NCBI RefSeq assembly: GCF_024832785.1
Contig: NZ_CP116615.1
Span: 2,542,001 to 2,606,000 of the forward strand
Length of the DNA: 64,000 nucleotides
Reading direction: 5' to 3'
DNA from: Fontisphaera persica
GTDB taxonomy: Bacteria; Verrucomicrobiota; Verrucomicrobiia; Limisphaerales; Fontisphaeraceae
This document shows positions 44,578 through 52,954 of this stretch, one piece after another. The position numbers and the translations under genes were made by a program. The notes beneath the pieces are model-generated. The model searched no databases, was not told where the DNA came from, and worked only from the letters and a program-made list of their open reading frames with translations. Numbering within the stretch: position 1 is the first letter of the stretch; each line of letters starts with the position of its first letter.

Positions 44578-45519
44578 TTAAGATTTGGAGTCCAAATCGG
44601 CAAACAATGCCTCCAGGCTGTTCAATGGCGCGCCCTTGGCGGGCGTGGGATTGAAAACGCCCGTGAGATACGTGACTGCATCCGCCAGATTGCGCACATG
44701 CCGCGGCAAAATGGCGCCGGCGGCGTTGGGATGACCGCCGCCCTGCACCCGCTCGGCCGCCTTGAGCGCCTGACCGTTCTGGCTGCGGAAGCTGGCAATC
44801 ATCATGCCATTGCTCTTGCGAAAGAGGGTGACCAGCACCTCGTACGGCGTGGCCTTGCGCTCCAGAAGCTGGAAAATAATGGCGTTGTTGTTGCCCACCA
44901 CTGTTTCCACCAGCCCCACTTTGGCCCCCAGCGGAATGATGTGTTCTTTGCTCCACTCGTAACCCAGCGGGTCTTCAATCCGGCGCTTCACCGCCATGAC
45001 CTCCAGCAGTGGATGGTTCAGCAGGGCCTCGATGCGGCCCTCCACCAGCGCGTGTAGATTCCAGAAACCATACACCTTCACCAGGTTGGCCACGTCGCAG
45101 GCAAACACAAAATCCGGATCCTCCTCCCAAAACAAATCGGCCACGTCATTCAAATGCGCCAGCCGTTCCAGCTCCGGCGAGGCCATCCCGTGCTGGACAC
45201 ACAACTCATAACACAGCCGGCCGGCCGATTTCTGAGTGTCATGGATGAACATCAGGTGTTTGGGCTGGGCCTCGCAGGGGTGATGGTCCACCAGCAGCCA
45301 GTTGGCCCGGTCCAGCCGCGGCTCAAAGGCAAAGTCCGCCACCCAGGCGGAGCGCTCGCGCAAATCGCGGTTGCGCCAGATGTTGTAGTGACACGCCTCC
45401 AGGGGCACATAGCCGCCAAACAGCTTGCGCGCCAGCCGTTGCAAAAGCACGCCGGACATCAGGCCATCGAGGTCGCTTTCATGCGTCAATATGACTTCAG
45501 GTTTCGGTAGCACCATCAT
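44578..45519 (-). CDS. DHH-family phosphoesterase
   Basis: 313 aa. N-terminal metal-binding motifs: THESDLDGLMSG (Asp-x-Asp), WLLVDHHPCEA (the DHH-type triad), and HLNDVADLFW. A DHHA1-type C-terminal domain ends with RVQGGGHPNAAGA. The family includes RecJ, NrnA (oligoribonuclease/pAp phosphatase) and related nucleases; the DHHA1 GGGHxxAAG signature supports a nucleotide or oligonucleotide substrate. Size suits NrnA-like enzymes but the N-terminal motif spacing is not typical, so a specific name is not given. Convergent with the preceding gene and divergent from recF. Confidence 0.85.
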   Translation of the reverse strand: MMVLPKPEVILTHESDLDGLMSGVLLQRLARKLFGGYVPLEACHYNIWRNRDLRERSAWVADFAFEPRLDRANWLLVDHHPCEAQPKHLMFIHDTQKSAGRLCYELCVQHGMASPELERLAHLNDVADLFWEEDPDFVFACDVANLVKVYGFWNLHALVEGRIEALLNHPLLEVMAVKRRIEDPLGYEWSKEHIIPLGAKVGLVETVVGNNNAIIFQLLERKATPYEVLVTLFRKSNGMMIASFRSQNGQALKAAERVQGGGHPNAAGAILPRHVRNLADAVTYLTGVFNPTPAKGAPLNSLEALFADLDSKS

Positions 45520-45658
45520 TCGAGAAAACCTACCCCATGCCCGCCGCTTGTCCAGCCATGTTTCACCCTGCCCCCAGCGAAGCCCGCTCCCCGCTTCCCC
45601 CTCTCCTACCCCCTGAAAATTTCTCGCCGCCCTGCCCCCGGCTTTCTAACCTTGCCTT

Positions 45659-46741
45659 GTGCACCTGGCACGCTTGAGACTGCGTGACTTTCGCAATTAC
45701 GCCCGGCTGGACGCGGCGTTTGCGCCAGGCTTTCACCTCATCCTGGGGGACAATGCCCAGGGCAAAACCAATCTCCTGGAGGCCATCTACCTGCTGGCCA
45801 CCCTCCGCTCCTTTCGCGGCGTGGGCGGCGCGCAGCTCATCCGCCACGGAGCGCGCGGCTACTGGATGGCCGCCAGCATCGTCGGCCCCCTGCGCCATGA
45901 GGTGAAAATCTTCTGGTCGCCCCGCCAGCGCAAATTGCTCCTGAACAACCAGCCCGTCCGCCGGCTGGCCGATTACTATGGCACGCTCCGCGCCGTGGTG
46001 TTTTGCAGCGAGGACACCCAGTTGGTCAAAGGCCCCGGCCGCGTCCGCCGCCGGTTCATGGATTTGCTGCTGGCGCAAACGCATCCGCCCTATCTGAACT
46101 TGTTGCAGCGGTACACCCGCGCCGTCCGCGCCCGCAATGCCCTGCTCCGCAGCCGCCGCTGGGATGAACATGCCCTGGCCGGCTTCACCCGCGAAACCGT
46201 GGCCGCCGGCGCCGAGATTATCCGCCTGCGCCGCGATCTGCTCCCCCGCCTGGCCCCGCTGGTCGGCGCCGCCCACGCCCGCATCGCGCCGCCCGGCGAG
46301 GCCCTGCAACTGGCCTACCAGCCTTCCTCCGGCGAGCTGGACCTGGCCCGGGCTTTGGAGCAAAGCCGCGAGCAAGAGCGCGCCAGCCGGTTGACCCTCG
46401 TCGGCCCGCACCGGGACGAACTGGCCCTGCTGCTCAATGGCAAGCCCGCCGCCCAGTACGCCAGCGAAGGACAAAAACGCACCCTCGCCCTCGCCCTGAA
46501 AATGGCGCAGGCGGAATTTTTGACGGATCATCTCGGCGCCCCGCCCATCCTCCTGATTGATGATGTGATGGGCGAGCTGGACCTCAAACGCCGCAGCGGT
46601 TTCCTGCCCCTGCTCGAACGCAATCGCCAGGCCCACGGCCAGGTGTTCATGACCTGCACCGAGGAAAACTGGCCACGCGAATTGAGCCGCTCGCTGCATC
46701 GCTGGGAGGTCCGCCAGGGGTCCCTGCACCCCCTTGCTTGA
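45659..46741 (+). CDS. recF: DNA replication and repair protein RecF
   Basis: 360 aa starting at GTG 45659 (MHLARLRLRDFRNYARLDAA, the RecF N-terminus). Walker A is GDNAQGKT (30-37). Also seen: YLLATLRSFRG, VVFCSEDTQLVKGPGRVRRR, FMDLLLAQTHPPYLN, the signature YASEGQKRTLALALKMAQA and Walker B ILLIDDVMGELD. It loads RecA at gaps with RecO and RecR. dnaA, dnaN and gyrB, frequent recF neighbours, are absent here, so recF is separated from the origin cluster. Confidence 0.93.
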   Translation: MHLARLRLRDFRNYARLDAAFAPGFHLILGDNAQGKTNLLEAIYLLATLRSFRGVGGAQLIRHGARGYWMAASIVGPLRHEVKIFWSPRQRKLLLNNQPVRRLADYYGTLRAVVFCSEDTQLVKGPGRVRRRFMDLLLAQTHPPYLNLLQRYTRAVRARNALLRSRRWDEHALAGFTRETVAAGAEIIRLRRDLLPRLAPLVGAAHARIAPPGEALQLAYQPSSGELDLARALEQSREQERASRLTLVGPHRDELALLLNGKPAAQYASEGQKRTLALALKMAQAEFLTDHLGAPPILLIDDVMGELDLKRRSGFLPLLERNRQAHGQVFMTCTEENWPRELSRSLHRWEVRQGSLHPLA

Positions 46742-46842
46742 CTGGGCGGCCGCCGAAAACCTTGCCGGAAGTCAAGGTTGAGGGCATCTTTGGGCATTAA
46801 GCTTCATCGTCACAGCGAAGCGCCCGCTGCCTGGACGCAATT

Positions 46843-47082
46843 ATGCGCATCTTGTTGTTTGCTCAACTGAAAGACGCCGCCGGCTGCGCGGAAATCCAGT
46901 GGCCGGCTCCCGCCGCGTTGACCGTCAGTGAGCTGTGGGAGCAGCTCCTGCGCGAACACCCGGCCCTGGCTCCCTACCGGCCCACCGTGCGGCTGGCCCG
47001 CAACGGGGAATACGTTTCGGCTGGCGCCCTTTTCCACCCCGGCGATGAAGTAGCCCTTATTCCCCCTGTCTCCGGCGGCTGA
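46843..47082 (+). CDS. moaD: Molybdopterin synthase sulfur carrier subunit MoaD
   Basis: 79 aa ubiquitin-like protein. MRILLFAQLKDAAGC opens the fold and the C-terminus ends VALIPPVSGG, the diglycine that is adenylated and thiocarboxylated. It donates sulfur to precursor Z together with MoaE. The first gene of a tight three-gene cofactor cluster, 18 bases before mogA. moaE and moaC are not in the window. Confidence 0.9.
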   Translation: MRILLFAQLKDAAGCAEIQWPAPAALTVSELWEQLLREHPALAPYRPTVRLARNGEYVSAGALFHPGDEVALIPPVSGG

Positions 47083-47100
47083 AGCTCTTGGTTCAAGGCT

Positions 47101-47592
47101 ATGAAAATTGGGCGGGTGACCATCAGTGACCGGGCGGCCAGCGGCCAATATGCCGATGCCAGCGGCCCCGAAATTGAGCGGGTGCTGCAAGAGTACCTGG
47201 GGCCAAACCACACTTTCCTGCGGACTATTGTGCCCGATGACATCCCGGCCATCGCCGCCGCCCTGCGCAAGCTGGCGGATGACGAACAATGCGCGTTGAT
47301 TGTCACCACCGGCGGCACGGGCATCACCCCGCGCGACGTCACCCCCGAGGCCACCCGGCAGGTGTTGGAAAAAGAGTTGCCCGGTTTCGGCGAAATCATG
47401 CGGCTGCAATCGTATGCCGTCGTCAAGACCGCCATTCTCTCCCGCGCCGTGGCGGGCACGCGCGGCGCCACCCTCATCATCAATCTGCCCGGTAAGCCCC
47501 GCGCGGTGGCCGAGTGCCTGGGCGCCCTGCGGGAGGCCATCCTCGAGGCCCTTGAACATTTGCAGGGACGTGACCCGCATCAACCCGCCTGA
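47101..47592 (+). CDS. Molybdopterin adenylyltransferase (MogA/MoaB type)
   Basis: 163 aa of the MoCF-binding family. Seen: VTISDRAASGQYADASGPEI, LIVTTGGTGITPRDVTPEAT (the GGTG-x-T-x-R-D motif binding molybdopterin) and GTRGATLIINLPGKPRAV (PGKP). It adenylates molybdopterin before molybdate insertion; length and motif place it with MogA/MoaB instead of MoeA. It lies between moaD and moaA with 3 bases to the latter. Confidence 0.9.
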   Translation: MKIGRVTISDRAASGQYADASGPEIERVLQEYLGPNHTFLRTIVPDDIPAIAAALRKLADDEQCALIVTTGGTGITPRDVTPEATRQVLEKELPGFGEIMRLQSYAVVKTAILSRAVAGTRGATLIINLPGKPRAVAECLGALREAILEALEHLQGRDPHQPA

Positions 47593-47595
47593 ATC

Positions 47596-48570
47596 ATGGA
47601 CGCCCACGGCCGCACCCTCGATTACCTGCGCCTGTCCATCACGGACCGCTGCAACGAACGCTGCCTCTATTGCATGCCGGAGGGATACCACGGCTGGCGC
47701 TCGCGCCCTGACCACCTGACCCGCGAGGAAATCGTGCGCGTGGCCCGGACCGCCGCCCGCCTCGGCTTCCGCAAATTCCGCCTCACCGGCGGCGAACCTT
47801 TGGTGCGCGCGGATGTCGTGGACATTGCCCGGGACCTGGCCTCCCTGCCCGGGGTGAGCTGCGTGGCCCTCTCCACCAACGGCCTGCGTCTGGCCGAGCT
47901 GGCGGCCCCACTCCGCGCCGCCGGCCTGCGCACCGTCAACATCAGCCTCGATGCCTTGAATCCGGAGCTGTATCGCCGGATTACCGGCGGCAGCCTGGCG
48001 CGCGTGCTGGCCGGCATCCGCGCCGCCGTGGCCTGTGGCTTTGAATGCATCAAACTCAACTGCGTGCTGATGCGCGGCGTCAATGAACAGGAAATCTGGC
48101 CCCTCACCCTCTTTGCCGCCGAGCACGGTCTGCCGCTGCGATTGATAGAACTGATGCCCATCACTTCCACGGAAGTGCTCGATGAACGCCACTTCCTGCC
48201 AGTCGCGGCCGCCATGCGCCTGCTCCAGCAGCATGATGATCTGATACCCGTGCCTGAAGCGCGTTTGGGCTGGGGGCCGGCGCGGTACTACCGCCTGCGC
48301 CACACCGGCGCGCTGGTGGGTTTCATCGGCGCCCTGACCACCCCCCATTTCTGCGACCAATGCAACAAAATGCGCCTGACCGCTGACGGCAAAATCCGCC
48401 CCTGCCTCGGCGACCATGGCGAACTGGATTTGCGCGCCCTCCTGCGGCGGGGCGCCAGTGACGCCGAACTGGAGCAGCTCCTGCAGGAGGCCATGGCCCG
48501 CAAGCCCCTGGCCCATTCTTTCCGCCAGGGTTTTACCCCCTGCCGGCCCATGACCGCCATCGGCGGTTGA
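47596..48570 (+). CDS. moaA: GTP 3',8-cyclase MoaA
   Basis: 324-aa radical SAM enzyme converting GTP to the cyclic intermediate of molybdenum cofactor. The N-terminal cluster ligands are Cys19, Cys23 and Cys26 (TDRCNERCLYCMPEG). FRLTGGEPLVRADVVDIARD is the SAM-binding GGEP, and the second cluster binds through FCDQCNKMRLTADG and the later IRPCLG. The tail ends PMTAIGG, the double Gly needed for activity in known MoaA proteins. Overall length is normal. Confidence 0.95.
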   Translation: MDAHGRTLDYLRLSITDRCNERCLYCMPEGYHGWRSRPDHLTREEIVRVARTAARLGFRKFRLTGGEPLVRADVVDIARDLASLPGVSCVALSTNGLRLAELAAPLRAAGLRTVNISLDALNPELYRRITGGSLARVLAGIRAAVACGFECIKLNCVLMRGVNEQEIWPLTLFAAEHGLPLRLIELMPITSTEVLDERHFLPVAAAMRLLQQHDDLIPVPEARLGWGPARYYRLRHTGALVGFIGALTTPHFCDQCNKMRLTADGKIRPCLGDHGELDLRALLRRGASDAELEQLLQEAMARKPLAHSFRQGFTPCRPMTAIGG

Positions 48571-48642
48571 CGTGCCTGCCCCTGCGCGCCCACAGGCAGC
48601 GCTTGCGGCGGCCCTCAGGGTTTTGTTAGGGTCACGCCATTC

Positions 48643-50811
48643 ATGGCATCCGCGCTAAACGCTTTTGCTGCTTCACCCCTTCGACGTAACCGCTTTCCCT
48701 TCTGGTTTTTGCCCCTGATTGGCCTGGGACCATTCTTTTGCGGACTGCTCCACGCCGCCCTGCTGCTGCATGAGACTTTTCCCTACCCCGACGGCCCACT
48801 CGTGCAACGGGCACCGGAGGCTTGGAGCCATTACAGCGGCACCTCCAACCAGCTTCGGGTGGCCCAGGGCCGGGCCTGTCTCTCCGAAACTTTGAGCGAG
48901 GACTTGCAGGTGTTTCTACCCGGACGCCCCCACACTGGCGGCGTGCTCTATGTGCGGTTTACGGTGAATTTTTCGCGGCTGCCCACCGGCGGGGGCGGCT
49001 GTTTTGCCCTGCTCAAGGATGCTGGCGTCAACAACAACCGCGCCTGCCTTTACGCCACCACCCTGGACAGCCCCGCCGGTCAATACCGCCTGGGACTGCG
49101 ACTGACCGGAGTCACTTCGCCCTTGTACGCCCAATACCATCCTCAACCTTGTGCGCTCCAAACAGACCAAGTGGTCATCCTGCGGTATCAATTGAATCCA
49201 CCAGCGGCCACCCTGTGGCTGAATCCCGCCAGCGAACAAGACCCGGCTCTGGACCTCCCGCCCGACGGCACCGCGCCGCTGGCCATCCATGCCTTCGCCC
49301 TGCGCCAATCCCTGGCCAGCGGCAATGGCATGGGCGAACTCACCCTCGACAGCTTGCGCCTCGGCTTTTCCTTTGCGGAAGTCGCGCCCCCAGGCGCGCC
49401 CCCCACCCTTTCCGCCCTGCCTGACCTGCAGTTGCCCGCAGGGGAAGTATCCCCGCCGCTGGCGCTCACCCTGGCCGATGAAGACACCCCGCTGCCCTTT
49501 ATCTTCCTGTATGGCCAATGCGACCCGCCCGAGCTGATTCCGCCGGAGGGATTTATTTTCGACGGCGCCGGCGGCGAGCGCATCCTTCGGCTGCATGCCG
49601 CCGCAGGCCGCCAGGGCCTGGCCCGCGTCACCCTCACGGCTCTGGATGATACCGGCTTGAGCGCACAACGCGCGTTTGCCGTCCGCATCGGCGCTCCCAC
49701 CTGCCAGCCCATGCCTGACCATCTGATAGGTGTAAATCAAACACTTTTGGACCTGCCCGTGCTGCTGAACGACGCCGAACAGGACCCGCTGGCCGTGACC
49801 GTGACCTGCTCGGACCGCGCTTTGTTTCCTGCGACAAACATCACGTTGGCCGGCGATGGATACGCGCGCCGGCTGACCCTGCGCCCGGCGCCTGACCGGG
49901 CCGGTCACGCCGTCTTTTCACTGGTGGTGGATGACGGTCATTTGCCAACCACCAACCAATTCCAAGTCACGGTGGCGCCCCATCCCGGCCAACTGTTGGC
50001 AGAAGAATTCGATTACCCCGACGGGCCGCTGATTCAAGTGGGCGCTGCCCGCTGGGAATCTCACAGCGGCCAGGCGGGGCAGGCCCAGGTGGAGCATGGC
50101 GCCCTGTGGCTCTGCGAAACCAATTCGGAAGATGTCAGCGCGGCGCTGGCGCCTGCCGCCCTCACCTCCGGCAGCGGTTACGTGCTGTATGCGCGTGTGG
50201 ATTTCCGCCTCCTCCGCCTTCCCACCAATGCCGTCCCCGCTTATTGGGCCCACTACAAAGACGGCGGCACCGGCTATCGCTGCCGACTCTTTATTTCCAC
50301 CAATCAGGCGCCGCCCGGGCATTATCGGCTGGGTCTGAGCAGTGCCGCCGCCCTGCCTACGGCGGAAATGCCGCAAAACCTGGCCCCGCAAGAACGCTAC
50401 ACGGTCGTCACCCGCTTCAATGTGAACAATGGCCAGTGTGTCTTGTGGCTGGACCCCGTTACGGAACAAGACCCCGCGATTATGGCCACGGACAGCGCCA
50501 GCAGCAGCACGGTGTCCGCTTGGGCCTTCCGCCAGGCGGCCAACATCGGCCTCCTCAGCGTGGACAGGCTGCTGGTAGGCACCGCCTTTGCGGATGTCAT
50601 GCCTTCGACTCCCCGGCTGGCGATTGCCCGGGAAGGCCGGCACCTTGTCTTGCGCTGGCCGGATGAACCGGGCCTTCTCCTGGAAACGGCCGAGCAACTC
50701 TCTTCCGCCCCCTGGCAGCCCCTCCCAGCCCTGCCGCCCGCGCTGGCGGGATGGCGCGCCTGGACCAATGACTTGCCCGGAAAGGTGCGTTTTTTCCGGC
50801 TGCGGCGTTGA
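48643..50811 (+). CDS. Secreted protein with two homologous beta-sandwich modules
   Basis: 722 aa. N-terminal signal/TM (FPFWFLPLIGLGPFFCGLLH). Two related modules: near 45 LLLHETFPYPDGPLVQRAPE with WSHYSGTSNQ, and near 450 QLLAEEFDYPDGPLIQVGAA with WESHSGQAGQ. Each is followed by the same order of pieces (VLYVRFTVNFSRLPTGGGG / VLYARVDFRLLRLPT; AGQYRLGLRL / PGHYRLGLSS; LWLNPASEQDPAL / LWLDPVTEQDPAI; FRQ near the end). The fold looks like a LamG-type jelly roll. Between them is a cadherin-like region (LADEDTPLPFIFLYG, VTLTALDDTGL). It ends in the usual LVLRWPDEPGLLLETAEQLS tail of verrucomicrobial exported proteins. No enzyme motif. Confidence 0.7.
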   Translation: MASALNAFAASPLRRNRFPFWFLPLIGLGPFFCGLLHAALLLHETFPYPDGPLVQRAPEAWSHYSGTSNQLRVAQGRACLSETLSEDLQVFLPGRPHTGGVLYVRFTVNFSRLPTGGGGCFALLKDAGVNNNRACLYATTLDSPAGQYRLGLRLTGVTSPLYAQYHPQPCALQTDQVVILRYQLNPPAATLWLNPASEQDPALDLPPDGTAPLAIHAFALRQSLASGNGMGELTLDSLRLGFSFAEVAPPGAPPTLSALPDLQLPAGEVSPPLALTLADEDTPLPFIFLYGQCDPPELIPPEGFIFDGAGGERILRLHAAAGRQGLARVTLTALDDTGLSAQRAFAVRIGAPTCQPMPDHLIGVNQTLLDLPVLLNDAEQDPLAVTVTCSDRALFPATNITLAGDGYARRLTLRPAPDRAGHAVFSLVVDDGHLPTTNQFQVTVAPHPGQLLAEEFDYPDGPLIQVGAARWESHSGQAGQAQVEHGALWLCETNSEDVSAALAPAALTSGSGYVLYARVDFRLLRLPTNAVPAYWAHYKDGGTGYRCRLFISTNQAPPGHYRLGLSSAAALPTAEMPQNLAPQERYTVVTRFNVNNGQCVLWLDPVTEQDPAIMATDSASSSTVSAWAFRQAANIGLLSVDRLLVGTAFADVMPSTPRLAIAREGRHLVLRWPDEPGLLLETAEQLSSAPWQPLPALPPALAGWRAWTNDLPGKVRFFRLRR

Positions 50812-50896
50812 AGCCCCGCGAAGCGGCGCAAAAAAAATAAAAAAAGATTCCAACATTTCGCCGCGAATTCCGTCTTATCCTATGTAACGGAGATGT

Positions 50897-51109
50897 ATGA
50901 GCGAGCGTGAATCAACAGCACTACCCGGCGGAGAGCGCCACCACGGCATCATGCAGTGGTTTGACGCGCGCGAGCGCAATGCCCTGCTGGCGCTGCTGGC
51001 CGCCGCCGTGCTGTTGATTCTGTGTTCGCTGGCGGGGGGGATGTCCCCCAGCTCGGCCCTGGCCGCCGAGCCACCGTCCTTTACGGTGCAGGTAATTCCC
51101 GCACCTTGA
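50897..51109 (+). CDS. Small single-TM protein
   Basis: 70 aa. GGAG is placed 4-8 bases before the ATG, which supports translation. The protein has a charged start (MSERESTALPGGERHH), then one TM helix (NALLALLAAAVLLILCSLAG) and a short tail ending VQVIPAP. It overlaps the convergent DUF1080 gene by 29 bases. No family recognised; it could be a decayed N-terminus of a larger membrane protein. Confidence 0.42.
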   Translation: MSERESTALPGGERHHGIMQWFDARERNALLALLAAAVLLILCSLAGGMSPSSALAAEPPSFTVQVIPAP

Positions 51110-51773
51110 CGTTGCGGAAAGCCGCCTCGTCGTTGTGGTCCGTCAGCAGGAGATGGCCGGCAATTTTCTTCCCAAAGTCCGGCGCCTCCCGGAATTTGCT
51201 TTTCGCCACTGCGGCCAGCAGCTCCGGGCTGCCACATTCGTACTCCAACACTTTTTCCCCGTTCAGCCAGTGCTCCACGTGGTTGCCGCGGACCACCACC
51301 CGCGAATGATTGATTTCTGGCGCCAGCTTCACGGGCGCATGCGGCCGCGGCGGCAGCACATCATAAAAAGAGGCGGTTTGTTGTTTGGGGCTTTTAATGG
51401 TGGTGTCATCAATCATCTGGTACTCGTGCCCCACGCCGCGTTTTTCTGTGAACATATACTTCACGCCATTGTTGGCGCGCGCCGGGATGCGCCACTCCCA
51501 GGACAGCTCAAAGTTTTCAAAGCGCTGCGTGGAAATGAGGTCGCCCCCGCGCTGGCCGGCCACTTTCACCAGCCAGCCATTGGTCACCACCCAGCCGGTG
51601 GTGGGAGGCGTGGCGCGATGCACACTGCGCCAGCCTTCCAGGTTTTTGCCATTGAACAACAGCCGCCAGCCTTCCGCGCGCTCGGCTGGTGTCAACGTAT
51701 TAGGCTCGGCCGCGGTCCCGGCCATTCCCAGGCACGACCACAAGACCCAAATCCACAGCGAGGTGTTTTTCAT
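51081..51773 (-). CDS. Secreted DUF1080 (3-keto-disaccharide hydrolase-like) protein
   Basis: 230 aa with a signal peptide (LWIWVLWSCLGMAGTAAEPN). The single DUF1080 domain shows GWRLLFNGKNLEGWRSV, GGDLISTQRFENFELSWEWR, NNGVKYMF, YEYQMIDD-type GHEYQMIDDT, and HNDEAAFRNVKVREL, all typical. Members of this family are concanavalin-like and some hydrolyse 3-keto-glycosides; they are abundant in Verrucomicrobiota and Planctomycetota together with Gfo/Idh/MocA proteins. An alcohol dehydrogenase gene stands 21 bases upstream on the same strand. Confidence 0.88.
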   Translation of the reverse strand: MKNTSLWIWVLWSCLGMAGTAAEPNTLTPAERAEGWRLLFNGKNLEGWRSVHRATPPTTGWVVTNGWLVKVAGQRGGDLISTQRFENFELSWEWRIPARANNGVKYMFTEKRGVGHEYQMIDDTTIKSPKQQTASFYDVLPPRPHAPVKLAPEINHSRVVVRGNHVEHWLNGEKVLEYECGSPELLAAVAKSKFREAPDFGKKIAGHLLLTDHNDEAAFRNVKVRELPAP

Positions 51774-51794
51774 AGGCCGCCCATTATGCGCTCC

Positions 51795-52823
51795 TCAGGG
51801 TTGAATGACAATCTTTCCCAGCACCTGCCGCTGGCGCAGCGCGGCAAAAGCCTCCGGCACCCGCTCCAGAGGGTAAATCGCGTGAATCACCGGCTTCAAT
51901 TTGCCGGCGGCCGCCCAGTCCAGTGTCGCCCGCATGTCGGCGCGATTGCGCCCATAACTGCCAATCAGCCGCTGTTGTTTCACAAAAAACGGCCAGATGT
52001 CGAAAGTGATTTGCCGCCCCGCCGTGGCGCCGCAGGTCACGATGGCGCCCCCGCGGGCCAGACACTCCATCACTTTGGGCAGCACGTCGCCGCCCACATG
52101 CTCCATGACCCAATCCACGCCGCGTTTATTGGTGATTTTGCGCACCTCGCTGGTCCAGCGCGCATCGGCGGGGTCCAGCGCGTATTCCGCGCCCAACTGC
52201 AAGCCCAGCTTGCGTTTGGCCTCCGTGGTGCCGGTGGTAATGACGCGCGCCCCCAGCCCCCGGGCAATCTGGATGGCCGCCGAGCCGACCCCGCTGGCCG
52301 CGCCCATGACCAGCACCCATTCCCCGGCCTTCACCGTGGCGCGGTGCGTGAGCATGTGCATGGCGGTGCTGCCCGCCAATGTCAGCGCGGCAGACGTCGG
52401 AAAATCCACCGTCGGCGGCAAGGCCACCAACAAGCGCGCCGGCACCAGCACCTTTTCCGCAAAACCGCCATCCCGCTGGATGCCCAGCAGCTCGCTGCGC
52501 AGGCATAGCGATTCCTCTCCCTGCTGGCAAAACTCGCACTGGTCGCAGAAAATGTTGGATTGCACCGCCACGCGGTCCCCCGGCCGCCAGGCGGTCACCC
52601 CCGGCCCCACCTGGGTCACCCGCCCCGCGATTTCGCAACCCGCCGTGCGTGGCAGGCTGGGCTGGATGGGCAGGCCATTTTCCTCCAGCCACAAATCCAG
52701 ATGATTCAACCCGCAGGCCATGACCTGCACCACCACCTCGCCCTCGCCGGGACGCGGGTCCGGCAATTCCCGCATTTCAAAACGCCCCGGCGTGCCGTGG
52801 GCCACCAATTGCACTGCTCTCAT
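51795..52823 (-). CDS. Zinc-dependent medium-chain alcohol dehydrogenase
   Basis: 342-aa MDR-family oxidoreductase. The catalytic domain has GLNHLDLWLEENGLP and RTAGCEIAGRVTQVGPGVTA; structural zinc is bound by CDQCEFCQQGEESLC; the NAD(P) Rossmann fold has VLVMGAASGVGSAAIQIARG. GVDWVMEHVGGDVLPKVMEC follows. The Cys at the usual first catalytic ligand position is replaced in CGLNHLD, as in many quinone-oxidoreductase-like members, so the number of catalytic zinc ligands is unsure. The substrate is unknown. It is probably co-transcribed with the DUF1080 gene. Confidence 0.88.
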   Translation of the reverse strand: MRAVQLVAHGTPGRFEMRELPDPRPGEGEVVVQVMACGLNHLDLWLEENGLPIQPSLPRTAGCEIAGRVTQVGPGVTAWRPGDRVAVQSNIFCDQCEFCQQGEESLCLRSELLGIQRDGGFAEKVLVPARLLVALPPTVDFPTSAALTLAGSTAMHMLTHRATVKAGEWVLVMGAASGVGSAAIQIARGLGARVITTGTTEAKRKLGLQLGAEYALDPADARWTSEVRKITNKRGVDWVMEHVGGDVLPKVMECLARGGAIVTCGATAGRQITFDIWPFFVKQQRLIGSYGRNRADMRATLDWAAAGKLKPVIHAIYPLERVPEAFAALRQRQVLGKIVIQP

Positions 52824-52904
52824 GCGGCATATTCAAGCGGGCCCCTGCGGGTCAGACAAGCCTTAGTTGAAAAGCCCACGCCAGCAGGAGCAGGCACGGC
52901 GACG

Positions 52905-52933
52905 AAAAAAGGCCGCCTCGGCAGGAGGCGGCC
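52905..52933 (-). terminator. Rho-independent terminator after the HlyD-like gene
   Basis: On the minus strand: ggccgcctc-ctgcc-gaggcggcc followed by TTTTTT (52910-52905). A 9-bp stem, 21 bases after the HlyD-like stop codon. Confidence 0.9.
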
Positions 52934-52954
52934 TCTGCAAGAAAAAAGGAGGGC

